NCBI RefSeq assembly: GCF_042432495.1
Contig: NZ_JBHLXC010000006.1
Location: forward strand, 372,001-436,000
Direction of reading: 5' to 3'
Source of the DNA: Pseudochelatococcus lubricantis
GTDB taxonomy: Bacteria > Pseudomonadota > Alphaproteobacteria > Rhizobiales > Beijerinckiaceae
Length of the DNA stretch: 64,000 nucleotides
This document shows, one piece after another, positions 16,537-25,178 of the stretch (position 1 is its first letter; each line of letters opens with the position of its first letter). The position numbers and the translations under genes were made by a program. The notes beneath the pieces were generated by a model that ran no database searches, had not been told where the DNA came from, and worked only from the letters and a program-made list of their open reading frames with translations.

Positions 16537-18327
16537 ATGCAGGTTTACAAGGCTCCCTTGCGGGACATGCGCTTCGTGCTGCACGAGCTGCACGGCAGCG
16601 CGGAGCTGACAGCGCTTGAGGGACAGGGCGAGCTGTCCGCCGATCTCATCGACGATGTGCTGGAGCAGGCGGCGAACTTCACCGAAACCGTTCTGCTGCC
16701 GCTCAACGCCAGCGGCGATCTGGAAGGCTGCCATTACGAGAACGGCGTGGTGCGCACGCCCCAGGGCTTCCGGCAGGCCTACGACGCCTTCCGCGAGGCC
16801 GGCTGGAATGCCGCGGCGAGCGACCCGGCCTATGGCGGACAGGGACTGCCCGCGAGCGTCTACAAGCTCGTCGAGGAAATGATCTGCTCGTCGAACCTGT
16901 CGTTCGGTCTTTATCCGGGCCTCACGCATGGCGCCTATCTGGCGTTGAGGTCGCACGGATCGCAAGAGCTGAAGGACGCCTGGCTGCCGAAGATGGTCGA
17001 GGGCCGCTGGAGCGGCACGATGTGCCTCACCGAGCCGCATTGCGGCACGGACCTCGGCCTGCTGCGTACCCGCGCCATACCGCAGGGCGACGGCAGCTAC
17101 AGCATCACCGGCTCGAAGATCTTCATCTCGGCCGGCGAGCACGACCTCACGGAAAACATCGTCCACCTCGTGCTGGCGAGGCTTCCCGACGCGCCGAAGG
17201 GCGTCAAGGGCATCAGCCTCTTTCTGGTGCCGAAATTCCAGCAGGATGCCGACGGCAACCCCGGCCCGCGCAACGGCGTGAGCTGCTCCGGCATCGAGCA
17301 CAAGATGGGCATCAAGGCGTCCGCCACCTGCCAGATCAACTTCGACGCCGCAAAGGGCTGGCTCATCGGCGAGCCGCACAAGGGCATGCGCGCCATGTTC
17401 ACCATGATGAACAGCGAGCGCGTCTCGGTCGGCACGCAGGGGCTCGGCGTGGCGGAGGCTGCCTATCAAGCAGCCGTCGCCTACGCGCGGGAGCGTCTGC
17501 AGGGCCGCTCGCTGGCGGGTGCGAAGTACCCCGACAGGCCCGCCGATCCCATTATCGTCCATCCCGACGTGCGCCGCATGCTGATGACGGCCCGCGCCTA
17601 TACCGAGGGCTGCCGCGCGCTCTGCGGCTGGGTGGCGCGTGCGCTGGACGAGCACGAGCTGTCGCCGGACCAGCAGGTCCGCACGGCGGCGGAGGACCGC
17701 GTGGCGCTGATGACGCCCATCGTCAAGGCGCTGTTCACGGACCTCGGCTTCGAGGTGGCGAACCTCGCGGTGCAGACCTACGGCGGCCACGGCTACATCC
17801 GCGAGCACGGCGTCGAGCAATACGTCCGCGATGCCCGCATCGCCCAGATCTACGAAGGCACCAACGGCGTGCAGGCGCTCGATCTCGTCGGCCGCAAGAT
17901 GTCGTCCAACTTCGGCCGGCCGCTGCGCAGCTTCTTCCATCCCGTGCTCGCCTTCATCGACGCCAATCTGGAGGACGAGGCGCTTGCCGACTTCATCGGC
18001 CCGCTCGCCAAGTCCTTCGGCACTCTCCAGCAGGCCACCGCCCACATCGCCGCGAACGGCCTGCGCGATCCCGAGGAGGCCGGCGCCGCCGCCACCGACT
18101 ACCTTCGCCTCTTCGGCCTCGTGGCGCTGGGCTACATGTGGGCGCGCATGGCGAAGATCGCCGTCGGGAAACGTGAAACCGCCGGCGCCGATGCCGCGTT
18201 CTATGAAGCGAAGCTGGTGACCGCCCGCTTCTACATGGAACGCCTGCTGCCGCAGACCGGTGCCTTGTGGTCGGCAATCAGAAGCGGCAAGGCGTCGACG
18301 ATGGCGCTGGGCGAGGACCGGTTCTAG
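16537..18327 (+). CDS. Acyl-CoA dehydrogenase (long, C-terminally extended type)
   Basis: FAD enzyme for the first beta-oxidation step. At 596 residues it belongs to the larger class with an N-terminal extension and a C-terminal domain, like FadE5 and DmdC types. Signs are MCLTEPHCGTDLGLLRT, GSKIFISAGEHD, the FAD site MNSERVSVGTQGLGVAEAAY, and the catalytic glutamate region IAQIYEGTNGVQALDL. The start at 16537 follows GGGGAGGAG; an upstream ATG at 16489 has no such site. It lies 66 bp after the fusion gene and is clearly in the same operon. Confidence 0.94.
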   Translation: MQVYKAPLRDMRFVLHELHGSAELTALEGQGELSADLIDDVLEQAANFTETVLLPLNASGDLEGCHYENGVVRTPQGFRQAYDAFREAGWNAAASDPAYGGQGLPASVYKLVEEMICSSNLSFGLYPGLTHGAYLALRSHGSQELKDAWLPKMVEGRWSGTMCLTEPHCGTDLGLLRTRAIPQGDGSYSITGSKIFISAGEHDLTENIVHLVLARLPDAPKGVKGISLFLVPKFQQDADGNPGPRNGVSCSGIEHKMGIKASATCQINFDAAKGWLIGEPHKGMRAMFTMMNSERVSVGTQGLGVAEAAYQAAVAYARERLQGRSLAGAKYPDRPADPIIVHPDVRRMLMTARAYTEGCRALCGWVARALDEHELSPDQQVRTAAEDRVALMTPIVKALFTDLGFEVANLAVQTYGGHGYIREHGVEQYVRDARIAQIYEGTNGVQALDLVGRKMSSNFGRPLRSFFHPVLAFIDANLEDEALADFIGPLAKSFGTLQQATAHIAANGLRDPEEAGAAATDYLRLFGLVALGYMWARMAKIAVGKRETAGADAAFYEAKLVTARFYMERLLPQTGALWSAIRSGKASTMALGEDRF

Positions 18328-18392
18328 TTCTTTGATTTTGGCGCGTCTCCATAGACCAGACCGGAGCGCGCTGTGACAGAAGGAGAATCCGC

Positions 18393-18707
18393 ATGGTCGC
18401 GACGGAAGAACTCATCGATGCGATCCGCGCGCGCGTCGGCAACGTGGCGCGGATCGGTTACCGCGTCGTGGTGGCGCTGACGGACAACGACGACACCATC
18501 ACCATCGCCGACGGCGAGGACGGCATCAGCGTCGAGGCGGGCGGCGAGGAGGCCGACACCACCGTGCGGCTGTCCTCCGCCAACCTGCAGAAGCTCATGG
18601 ACGGCAAGCTCAACCCCCTGGTCGCCTATTCCACGGGCCGCCTGAAGGTCGAAGGGTCGCAGGGCGTCGCCCTCAAGCTCGCCGGCCTGCTGCAGGGAGA
18701 AGACTGA
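18393..18707 (+). CDS. SCP2 sterol-binding domain protein
   Basis: Small 104-residue soluble protein with the SCP2 pattern: a beta-sheet core, then ADTTVRLSSANLQKLMDGKLNPLVAYSTGRLKVEG-type helices and a C-terminal LAGLL tail. SCP2-like domains bind acyl-CoA or other lipids in a hydrophobic tunnel. AAGGAG lies 8 bases before the start. Inside a beta-oxidation operon it most likely carries acyl-CoA or a hydrophobic intermediate between enzymes, an inference from context. Confidence 0.82.
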   Translation: MVATEELIDAIRARVGNVARIGYRVVVALTDNDDTITIADGEDGISVEAGGEEADTTVRLSSANLQKLMDGKLNPLVAYSTGRLKVEGSQGVALKLAGLLQGED

Positions 18708-18811
18708 CCGCACGCCCACGGGGCAAGAAGCGATACGGCCCACCCGCCGTATCGCCACCAACAAGAGCCGCCGACAAGGCGGACGCCAAAAAAACATATA
18801 GGGAGGACCAT

Positions 18812-20104
18812 ATGAACAAGCCCTCGCGGCTGGCATGCATGCTGGCCGTTTCCTTCTCCTTTACAGGATTTTGTTTGCCGGCTATCGCAGGCTCCTTCGC
18901 ACTGCGCGAGCAGAGCGCCCGTGGGCTCGGCCTGTCGTTCGCGGGCGTCGGCGCGGGCTCGGGCGGCCTGTCGTCGGCCTTCTGGAATCCGGCGACGATC
19001 ACCATGAACCCGGGCCTCACCTTTGAGAGCAGCGTCACGCTCGTCGCGCCGCAGTCCACCATCAAGCCCGATCTCTACACGCTCGGCACCGTCAGGGCAG
19101 CCGGCGGCGTGCCGCGGGATTCCGGCAACATCAGCCAGGCAGGCGTGCTGCCCGCGAGCACCGCCGCCATCCAGCTGAACGACCGGTTCTGGCTCGGCCT
19201 CACCACCAACACGCCCTTCGGCTTCGTCACCAAACCGAATCAGGACTGGGCCGGCCAGGTCTACGGCCGCACGTCGAAGGTGTTCTCCCTCAACGCCACG
19301 CCGATCATCGCCTACAAGGTCAACGACTGGCTGTCGCTGGGCGCGGGCATCCAGGTCCAGTATCTCGACGTCACCCTGCGGCAGGCTTCCGGCATCGGCT
19401 TCGGCGCGCCCAACGTCTCGCTGGAGGGCGATCACACCGGTGTCGGCTATGTGCTGGGCGCGACGCTCACGCCCGCCGAGGGCACGGTGATCGGCCTCGG
19501 CTTCCGTTCCTCCATCCATCACGAGCTGGACGGCTCGCTGCTGCCCCGTCCCGGCGTCTCCGTCCCGGTGCGCGCCAAGGTGAACCTGCCGGAGGTGCTG
19601 ACGCTCGGCCTGTCGCAGCGCATCGACGAACGCTGGACGCTGCTCGCCGGCGTGGAGTGGACCAACTGGAGCCGGCTGAACCGCGTCGCGGTCGTCAACA
19701 AGGTCACCGGCACCCCCGCCACGGCGCTGAAGTTCCAGTACGACGACGGCTGGTTCTTCAGCCTCGGCGCGGAGTACAAGGTCGATGACAGGCTGACCCT
19801 GCGCGGCGGCCTGGGCTACGAGCTGTCGCCGATTTCGGACGCGGTGCGCAACGTGCGCATCCCGGATGCCGACCGGCTGTGGACGTCGCTCGGCGCCTCC
19901 TACCGGTGGAACGACAAGCTGTCGTTCGATGTTTCCTACGCGCATCTCTTCGTGAAGCCCGCGCCGGTGCGCATCGTGCCCGGCCATCCGGACTACGTGG
20001 GCCTGCCCTTCGTGGCGGACCTCAAGCCCTCGGCCGACATCGTCTCCGTCGGCATGCGCTACCGCTGGGACGATCCTGAACAGCCGCTGGCGGTGTTCCG
20101 CTAG
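18812..20104 (+). CDS. Outer membrane protein transport protein, FadL/OmpP1 family
   Basis: Outer-membrane beta-barrel of 430 residues for uptake of long-chain fatty acids. The signal peptide ends at AIA-GS. The mature N-terminus (GSFALREQSARGLGLSFAG) and the conserved SSAFWNPAT stretch are diagnostic of FadL, where the N-terminus plugs the barrel. Alternating hydrophobic strands run to a C-terminal segment near VSVGMRYRW. AGGGAGGACC precedes the start. It lies between the SCP2 and fadD genes, so import and activation are co-expressed with oxidation. Confidence 0.93.
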   Translation: MNKPSRLACMLAVSFSFTGFCLPAIAGSFALREQSARGLGLSFAGVGAGSGGLSSAFWNPATITMNPGLTFESSVTLVAPQSTIKPDLYTLGTVRAAGGVPRDSGNISQAGVLPASTAAIQLNDRFWLGLTTNTPFGFVTKPNQDWAGQVYGRTSKVFSLNATPIIAYKVNDWLSLGAGIQVQYLDVTLRQASGIGFGAPNVSLEGDHTGVGYVLGATLTPAEGTVIGLGFRSSIHHELDGSLLPRPGVSVPVRAKVNLPEVLTLGLSQRIDERWTLLAGVEWTNWSRLNRVAVVNKVTGTPATALKFQYDDGWFFSLGAEYKVDDRLTLRGGLGYELSPISDAVRNVRIPDADRLWTSLGASYRWNDKLSFDVSYAHLFVKPAPVRIVPGHPDYVGLPFVADLKPSADIVSVGMRYRWDDPEQPLAVFR

Positions 20105-20178
20105 AAGCGACGCCCCGGCCCGGCACGCGCCCCGGGCCGCAAGGCATCTGTCCAATCTCAGGCTATCTGGGGGAAGCC

Positions 20179-21831
20179 ATGAAACCGATCTGGCTGGATC
20201 ACTACCCGCCGAACGCGCCGGAGACCATAGATCCCGACCGCTTTCCGTCCATCCCGGCAATGTTCGCGGAAGCCGCCGGACGCTACCGCGACCGCGTCGC
20301 TCTGTCGAGTTTCGGCGCATCGATGACCTACGGCACGCTGGACCGCCTCTCCGACGACTTCGCCAGCTATCTCCAAAACGGCCTCGGCCTGCGCGCCGGC
20401 ACCCGCGTGGCGCTGATGATGCCGAACCTGCTGCAATATCCGGTGGCGCTTCTGGGCATCCTGAAGGCCGGCCTCGTGGTCACGAACGTCAATCCCCTCT
20501 ACACGGCGCGCGAGCTGAAATCGCAGCTCGTCGACAGCGGCGCCGAGGTCATCGTCGTCAGCAGCCTCGCCGCCGCCACGCTGGCGGAAGTCCGCGCACA
20601 GACGCCCGTCGGCACGGTCATCGTCACCGGCATCGGTGATCTGCTGCCCCTGCCGCGCCGCTGGCTCGTGGAGCTGGTCCTGAAGTTCCGCAAGGCCGTC
20701 CCGCCTTACGACCTGCCCGGCGCGCGGTCCCTGCGCGAGGCGCTGGCGATCGGCCGCAAGCAGCCGCCGCGCAGGCCGCGCATCCTTGGCGACGATCTGG
20801 CGTTCCTGCAGTACACGGGCGGCACCACCGGGCGGGCGAAGGGGGCGATGCTCACCCACCGCAACCTCGTCGCCAATGTCGAGCAGGTTCGCGCCCTCGC
20901 CTGCCTCACGGGCGGCGGCAGCGTCATCGTGCCGCTGCCGCTCTACCATATCTTCGCGCTCAACATGCTGCTGCTGTTCATGTCCTACGGCATGACGTCG
21001 GTGCTGATCGCCAACCCGCGTGACATCAAGGGCTTCATCCGGACCATCGCCAGGCTGAAGTTCAGGGCGATCATGGGCATCAACACGCTCTACAACGCCA
21101 TGCTGAACCACCCGGATTTCGGCCGGATCGACTTCAGCGGCCTGCGCTATGCCATCGCCGGCGGCGCCTCGACGCAGGAAGCCGTGGCGCGGCGCTGGCG
21201 CGAGCGCACGGGCGTGCCCATCATCGAAGGCTACGGCCTCACCGAGACGTCGCCCGTCGTCACCTTCAGCCCGGTGGTCGACGGCCATGAATTCGATGGC
21301 AGCGTCGGCCTGCCGCTGCCCTCCATGGAGATCAGCCTGCGCGACGATCTGGGCGAGGAGGTCGCGCCGGGGAAGGAAGGCGAGCTGTGGGTGCGCGGCC
21401 CCAACGTCATGCGCGGCTACTGGAACGCGCCGGAGGAGACCGACCGCGCCCTCACCGCCGACGGCTGGCTGAAGACCGGCGACATCGCCCGCCTCACGGA
21501 CAACGGCCGCGTCGTGCTGGTCGACCGCAAGAAGGACATGATCCTGGTTTCCGGCTTCAATGTCTACCCGGCGGAGATCGAGGACGTCGTCGCGGGCCAT
21601 CCCGGCGTTTCGGAAGTCGCCGTCGTCGGCGTGCCGGACAAGGCGACCGGCGAGGCGGTCCGGGCCTTTGTGGTGCGCAAGGACCCGAACCTGACGGAGG
21701 AGGATATCGTCAAGTATTGCAGGCAGTTCCTCACCGCCTACAAGACGCCGCGCTCCATCGTCTTCCGCGATGCCCTGCCCCGGAGCAACGTCGGCAAGGT
21801 CCTGCGCCGGGCGCTGCGAGAGGAGGGCTGA
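20179..21831 (+). CDS. fadD: Long-chain fatty acid-CoA ligase FadD
   Basis: Adenylate-forming enzyme of 550 residues that activates imported fatty acids to acyl-CoA, coupling to FadL transport. ANL motifs are in order: P-loop YTGGTTGRAKGAMLTH near residue 215, GYGLTETSPV near 350, TGDIARL and DRKKDMILVSGFNVYP, and the catalytic lysine region RSNVGKVLRR at the end. The GGGGGAAG site precedes the ATG. Its stop TGA directly abuts the stop of the convergent lysozyme gene with no base between, marking the edge of the GTA cluster. Confidence 0.95.
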   Translation: MKPIWLDHYPPNAPETIDPDRFPSIPAMFAEAAGRYRDRVALSSFGASMTYGTLDRLSDDFASYLQNGLGLRAGTRVALMMPNLLQYPVALLGILKAGLVVTNVNPLYTARELKSQLVDSGAEVIVVSSLAAATLAEVRAQTPVGTVIVTGIGDLLPLPRRWLVELVLKFRKAVPPYDLPGARSLREALAIGRKQPPRRPRILGDDLAFLQYTGGTTGRAKGAMLTHRNLVANVEQVRALACLTGGGSVIVPLPLYHIFALNMLLLFMSYGMTSVLIANPRDIKGFIRTIARLKFRAIMGINTLYNAMLNHPDFGRIDFSGLRYAIAGGASTQEAVARRWRERTGVPIIEGYGLTETSPVVTFSPVVDGHEFDGSVGLPLPSMEISLRDDLGEEVAPGKEGELWVRGPNVMRGYWNAPEETDRALTADGWLKTGDIARLTDNGRVVLVDRKKDMILVSGFNVYPAEIEDVVAGHPGVSEVAVVGVPDKATGEAVRAFVVRKDPNLTEEDIVKYCRQFLTAYKTPRSIVFRDALPRSNVGKVLRRALREEG

Positions 21832-22482
21832 TCACCGTGCCTGCTCCCGGCGGCGCGACCACCACGACAGTGCGCTGAAGCCGTAGGAAGCGACGAGGAT
21901 CGCCATGAACAGCCATTGCAGCGGTCCCGGCGTGCTCGCCGCCGTGGCGACGGCCGAGAGCACGCCTGCCGTCGCCGTGGCGGATTCCGCCGTCAGCAGC
22001 CCCTGCGGCGGCACGGAAGCCGCCACCGGCGCGGACGACACGAACGCGCCCGCGGCCCACAGGCCCGCCTCCGCCGCCCGGCGGTTGACCAGCCCCTGCA
22101 CCCGTCGCCCGCCGGCGTGGACCCAGCGGGCGAGCTGCGCGGGCACGCTGTTGTAGTCGCCGCCGTTGAGCAGCTTCACCAGCGTCGAGCCGGCAAAGGC
22201 CGCTTCCCCCACGTTGAACGCGAACGACACCAGCGCGCCGAACTGGTTGTCGGACAGCGGCACGCCGACGGCCTTTTCCACCGCCGCCTCGAAGCGGGCG
22301 AGATCGCGCCGCAGCAGCGCTTCCGCCTGCTCGCGCGTGATGGTCCGGCCGGCGCGCGCCTCCGCGCCCGTGTGGCCGTAGCCTATGGTCCACACACCGC
22401 CCGCGTCGCGATAGGCGGTCAGCCGCAGCCCCTCCCATTGCCTGATGCGGTCGATGACGAGGTCCGTTACCTTGCGGGCCAT
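21832..22482 (-). CDS. Lysozyme, glycoside hydrolase family 24, with C-terminal membrane segment
   Basis: Phage-type muramidase of 216 residues. The T4 lysozyme spacing Glu-x8-Asp-x5-Thr is intact in WEGLRLTAYRDAGGVWTIG (Glu at WEG, Asp at RDA, Thr at WTI), followed by YGHTG. After the roughly 145-residue domain comes an Ala/Ser linker and a hydrophobic stretch (PLQWLFMAILVASYGFSAL) with a basic tail (RRREQAR), so it is membrane-anchored at the C-terminus. The N-terminus has no export signal. GGAGG precedes the start at 22482. It is the last gene of the GTA cluster, beyond a terminator, and may release particles or remodel the wall. Confidence 0.88.
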   Translation of the reverse strand: MARKVTDLVIDRIRQWEGLRLTAYRDAGGVWTIGYGHTGAEARAGRTITREQAEALLRRDLARFEAAVEKAVGVPLSDNQFGALVSFAFNVGEAAFAGSTLVKLLNGGDYNSVPAQLARWVHAGGRRVQGLVNRRAAEAGLWAAGAFVSSAPVAASVPPQGLLTAESATATAGVLSAVATAASTPGPLQWLFMAILVASYGFSALSWWSRRREQAR

Positions 22483-22520
22483 GCTGGCCTCCATGTTCGT
22501 TTGATGAAGAAGTTCAGCCA

Positions 22521-22544
22521 CAAAAAAGCCGCCCCGGAGGGCGG
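22521..22544 (-). terminator. Rho-independent terminator after the tail-fibre genes
   Basis: On the - strand a perfect 7-bp stem GCCGCCC/GGGCGGC with loop TCCG is followed by six T. It lies between the propeller gene and the lysozyme gene and should stop most leftward transcription of the virion cluster, leaving lysozyme to read-through or its own promoter. Confidence 0.88.
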
Positions 22545-22591
22545 CATTGCATCCGGTTCCCGGCGTTAAAGCGTTTTCAAGCAAAAATGCG

Positions 22592-23485
22592 CTACGGCCA
22601 TCTCATTTTCTGGATCTGGCCGCCCTGCCCGCCGGCGACGAACTGGCCGCCGGCGTAGACGAGGCTCCGGATATCGCCCGTTTGCGCCCCGGCGTCCGCC
22701 TGCCAGGTGATTCCGTCCGCGCTCCGCTGGAGCGCGCCGCTGTCTCCGCCCGCGACGAACAGGCCGCCGCCGTGGGCGAGCGCGTGGATGTCGCTCGTGT
22801 GGGCGCCGGGCCGGCGCGTCCACTTCTTGCCGTTAGTGCCCGTTTGCGTGACGCCGCCGTCGCCCACGGCCACGAACACGCCGCCGACATAGGCCATGGC
22901 GCGCACCGCGCTGACGCCGAAGTCGTCGCCGGGCATCCAGAAAATGCCGTCGGTACTCGTCTGGAACCGCCCGCCGCCGCATCCGGCCACGAACAGGCTG
23001 CCGGTATAATCGGTATAGATCAGCGCGTAGGCGTTGGCGGCGTAGTGGCCGGCGCGGGCCGCCCAGTACACGCCGTCCCAGCTCGTATACATCGTGCCGC
23101 CGTCGCCGCCGGCCACGAACAGGCCATTGCCGTAGGCGACGCTCCACATGCCGCCGGCGGCCTCTTCCGGCGTCCCGTGCGACGCCCAGCCGATGCCGTC
23201 CGGGCTGGTGTATATCTGGCACTTGTCGCCCACGGCCACGAACTGGCCCTTGCCATGGGTCACGCTGCGCAGGTCGCCGGCGGTGCCGCTGCTGCGCAGC
23301 GTCCAGTTGGCGCCGTCAGTGCTCGTCTGGATCGTGTCGCCGTCCCCCACCGCCACGAACAGTCCGTTGACGTGGATGACGGAGCGGATCGTGCGCGGCG
23401 ACGCCGAGGCATACGCCTTCCACACGCCCGGCGGCTCCGGCTTTGCCGTCTCTCCCATCAGCATGGGATGCAGGCCCAGCATCAT
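22592..23485 (-). CDS. Seven-repeat beta-propeller protein, putative GTA tail-tip/receptor-binding protein
   Basis: The 297 residues are built of seven repeats of about 38 residues of the form IRSVxxxxGLFVAVGDGGxIQTSTDGxxW. The repeats start near residues 32, 71, 112, 151, 193, 232 and 271. The last repeat lacks its outer strand, while the N-terminus (VWKAYASA) looks like that missing strand, so a velcro-closed seven-bladed propeller is predicted. There is no signal peptide. AGGAGGGG precedes the start. It is 9 bp after the fibre gene. Propellers at phage tail tips often bind surface glycans; receptor binding is inferred from position. Confidence 0.75.
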   Translation of the reverse strand: MMLGLHPMLMGETAKPEPPGVWKAYASASPRTIRSVIHVNGLFVAVGDGDTIQTSTDGANWTLRSSGTAGDLRSVTHGKGQFVAVGDKCQIYTSPDGIGWASHGTPEEAAGGMWSVAYGNGLFVAGGDGGTMYTSWDGVYWAARAGHYAANAYALIYTDYTGSLFVAGCGGGRFQTSTDGIFWMPGDDFGVSAVRAMAYVGGVFVAVGDGGVTQTGTNGKKWTRRPGAHTSDIHALAHGGGLFVAGGDSGALQRSADGITWQADAGAQTGDIRSLVYAGGQFVAGGQGGQIQKMRWP

Positions 23486-23494
23486 GTTCCCCTC

Positions 23495-24766
23495 CTACGC
23501 CGCGAAGCCGCCGAGCACCGTGTAGGCCACGACGCCCGGCGCGATGACGAGAAACGTCACGAGGTCGGCCGCATTCGTGTCCGCGCTGAATGCGCTGCCG
23601 CCCCCGGCCGGCCGCCAGTGAGCGCCGAACGACGGCACCGCGCCTGCGGCTGTGCGCGTTACCCAGATGCTGCCAGATTGCCCCGGCCGCGCGTTGGCGG
23701 GGTTGGCGACGGTGCGGCTGTCCGGCAGCGCGAGCGTGAAATTGAGACCCGCCGCCAGATCGATGGCGACCGTCTCACCGGTGGCATCGAGCGCCACCGG
23801 CGCGTTGGCGTCCGCAATTCCCTTTCCCGTGGCGAAGGCTGCGTCGTCTGCGCCGGCCAGCAGCGCGCCGGCGCTCGCGGGCGCGGGCAGCGCCGAAGCG
23901 TCCGCCTTTCCGCCCAGTGCCGCGTCGAGACCCGTCACGTCCGACAACGGATGCAGGTGCTCCGCGGGCGGAAATGCGGCGGGCTTTCCGGTCAGCATCT
24001 CCCACGTCGGCGCGGAAGGGGTCGTGCCCGGATGCTCGGCGATCGCCCCGGCAATCGCCTCCAGTGCGGTGGTCAGGCTCGTCATCGTGTCGTCTCCGGA
24101 TGATAGCAGCGCGCCGGTGGTGTCGTCGAAGTAGGCGAGCGCGCCCGCGAGCGTCGTCGCCGGCCCGGCGATCCTGCCCGCTTGCGCGAGTGCCTCGCCG
24201 AGGCCGGCGATTTCCGCCATGCCGTGGTCGTGCGTGGCGGGCGGATAGGCTTCCGGCCGGCCGGCGATCGCGTCCCACGTCACCGCCGGCTCGAATGCGC
24301 CGATGGACGCCGTCACGAAGGCCGTTGTCGCGAGTTGCCCGCCGTTCGCGCCCGGCTCCGCCGTCGGCGCGGTCGGCACGCCGGTGAAGGTCGGCGAGTC
24401 GAGCGGCGCTTTCGCGGCCAGCGCTGCGTCGAGACCCGTCACCTGCGCCGTGTCGTGCGCGTGCGCAGCGGGTGGAAAGCTCTGCGGCACGTCCGCGATG
24501 CCAGCCCACGCCACCGCGTCCGCGGCGGCGGCCACGTCGACCTTGCCGTCGCCGTCCGCGTCGTAGACGGCCTTTTTCATGTCGCCCTGTCCCGCCGGCT
24601 GCGGGCGGTTTTCCCACACCTCCCCGTCGAAGACGAGGGTATGGCCTTCCGCGGCGTTCTCGACAGCGACGGAATAGCCGCCGATGCCGCTGTTGCCCAC
24701 ACCGCCCGGTCCCTGAGGGCCGGGGATCAGGATTTCGACCACCGTCGCGCAGTCGTTGTCACACAT
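23495..24766 (-). CDS. Putative tail fibre protein with collagen-like start and three HxH modules
   Basis: The 423-residue protein begins with VVEILIPGPQGPGGVG, a short collagen-like stretch typical of trimeric fibres. Three related modules follow: AWAGIADVPQSFPPAAHAH, TWDAIAGRPEAYPPATHDH and TWEMLTGKPAAFPPAEHLH, each followed by a V/I-x-GL-x-AL helix. The C-terminus is Ala/Gly-rich with IWVTRTAAG. A TFTGVPTAPT segment matches phage fibre repeats. HxH pairs bind iron in the T4 long tail fibre tip, so metal-stabilised trimers are possible. The start at 24766 overlaps the stop of the upstream gene and sits 11 bases after GGAGGAG. Confidence 0.78.
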   Translation of the reverse strand: MCDNDCATVVEILIPGPQGPGGVGNSGIGGYSVAVENAAEGHTLVFDGEVWENRPQPAGQGDMKKAVYDADGDGKVDVAAAADAVAWAGIADVPQSFPPAAHAHDTAQVTGLDAALAAKAPLDSPTFTGVPTAPTAEPGANGGQLATTAFVTASIGAFEPAVTWDAIAGRPEAYPPATHDHGMAEIAGLGEALAQAGRIAGPATTLAGALAYFDDTTGALLSSGDDTMTSLTTALEAIAGAIAEHPGTTPSAPTWEMLTGKPAAFPPAEHLHPLSDVTGLDAALGGKADASALPAPASAGALLAGADDAAFATGKGIADANAPVALDATGETVAIDLAAGLNFTLALPDSRTVANPANARPGQSGSIWVTRTAAGAVPSFGAHWRPAGGGSAFSADTNAADLVTFLVIAPGVVAYTVLGGFAA

Positions 24767-25178
24767 CGTCAGCATCTCCTCCTTCGCCCGTGGTTCCGGC
24801 ACCGATGACGAAGCCCGTCAGCAGCGTGCGCCGTTCGCCCTCCGCCACCTCGCGCACGAGCCGGTAGGTGGCGACGCGCCCTTCGGGAATGGCGCGCGTC
24901 TCGACGGGCTCCGGCCGCCAGGCGACCGTGCCGGCACGCGCGTCGACGGCAAGCCCTCCGTTGCCGGAACGGCGCACCAGCCCGCCGCCAGGCCACTCCA
25001 CGGCGAGTGTGATGTCACTTTCGGCAAGGTCGAGCAGGCGCGTCGCGCCTGTCTGCGACAGCGTCCTGAAACGCAGGACGATGGTGGCGCTGTCGCCGCG
25101 CCGCAGGTGGAAATCGTGGCGCGGAACGCGCCCCTTCGCACAGCTCAAGGCAGTCTCCCGTCCGTCAGTACCAGGCAT
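24759..25178 (-). CDS. Small phage-like hypothetical protein downstream of DUF2793
   Basis: Product of about 139 residues, family not named with confidence. The core (FHLRRGDSATIVLRFRTL, then DITLAVEWPGG) is beta-rich and resembles small tail-associated proteins that follow tail genes in siphophages. The C-terminus is acidic and Gly-rich. Start choice is open: the ATG at 25178 overlaps the preceding gene by 14 bp but has a weak ribosome site, whereas a TTG at 25148 has GGGAGA 5 bases before it. Coupled to the fibre gene by overlap, so it may be a fibre chaperone or adaptor; this is only positional. Confidence 0.6.
   Translation of the reverse strand: MPGTDGRETALSCAKGRVPRHDFHLRRGDSATIVLRFRTLSQTGATRLLDLAESDITLAVEWPGGGLVRRSGNGGLAVDARAGTVAWRPEPVETRAIPEGRVATYRLVREVAEGERRTLLTGFVIGAGTTGEGGDADDV

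Noticed and set aside
14065..18045. A very long open frame on the - strand opposite the beta-oxidation genes
   Set aside because: Antisense shadow of three well-supported genes; its translation is His/Arg/Ala-rich with no family features, typical of GC-rich complementary frames.
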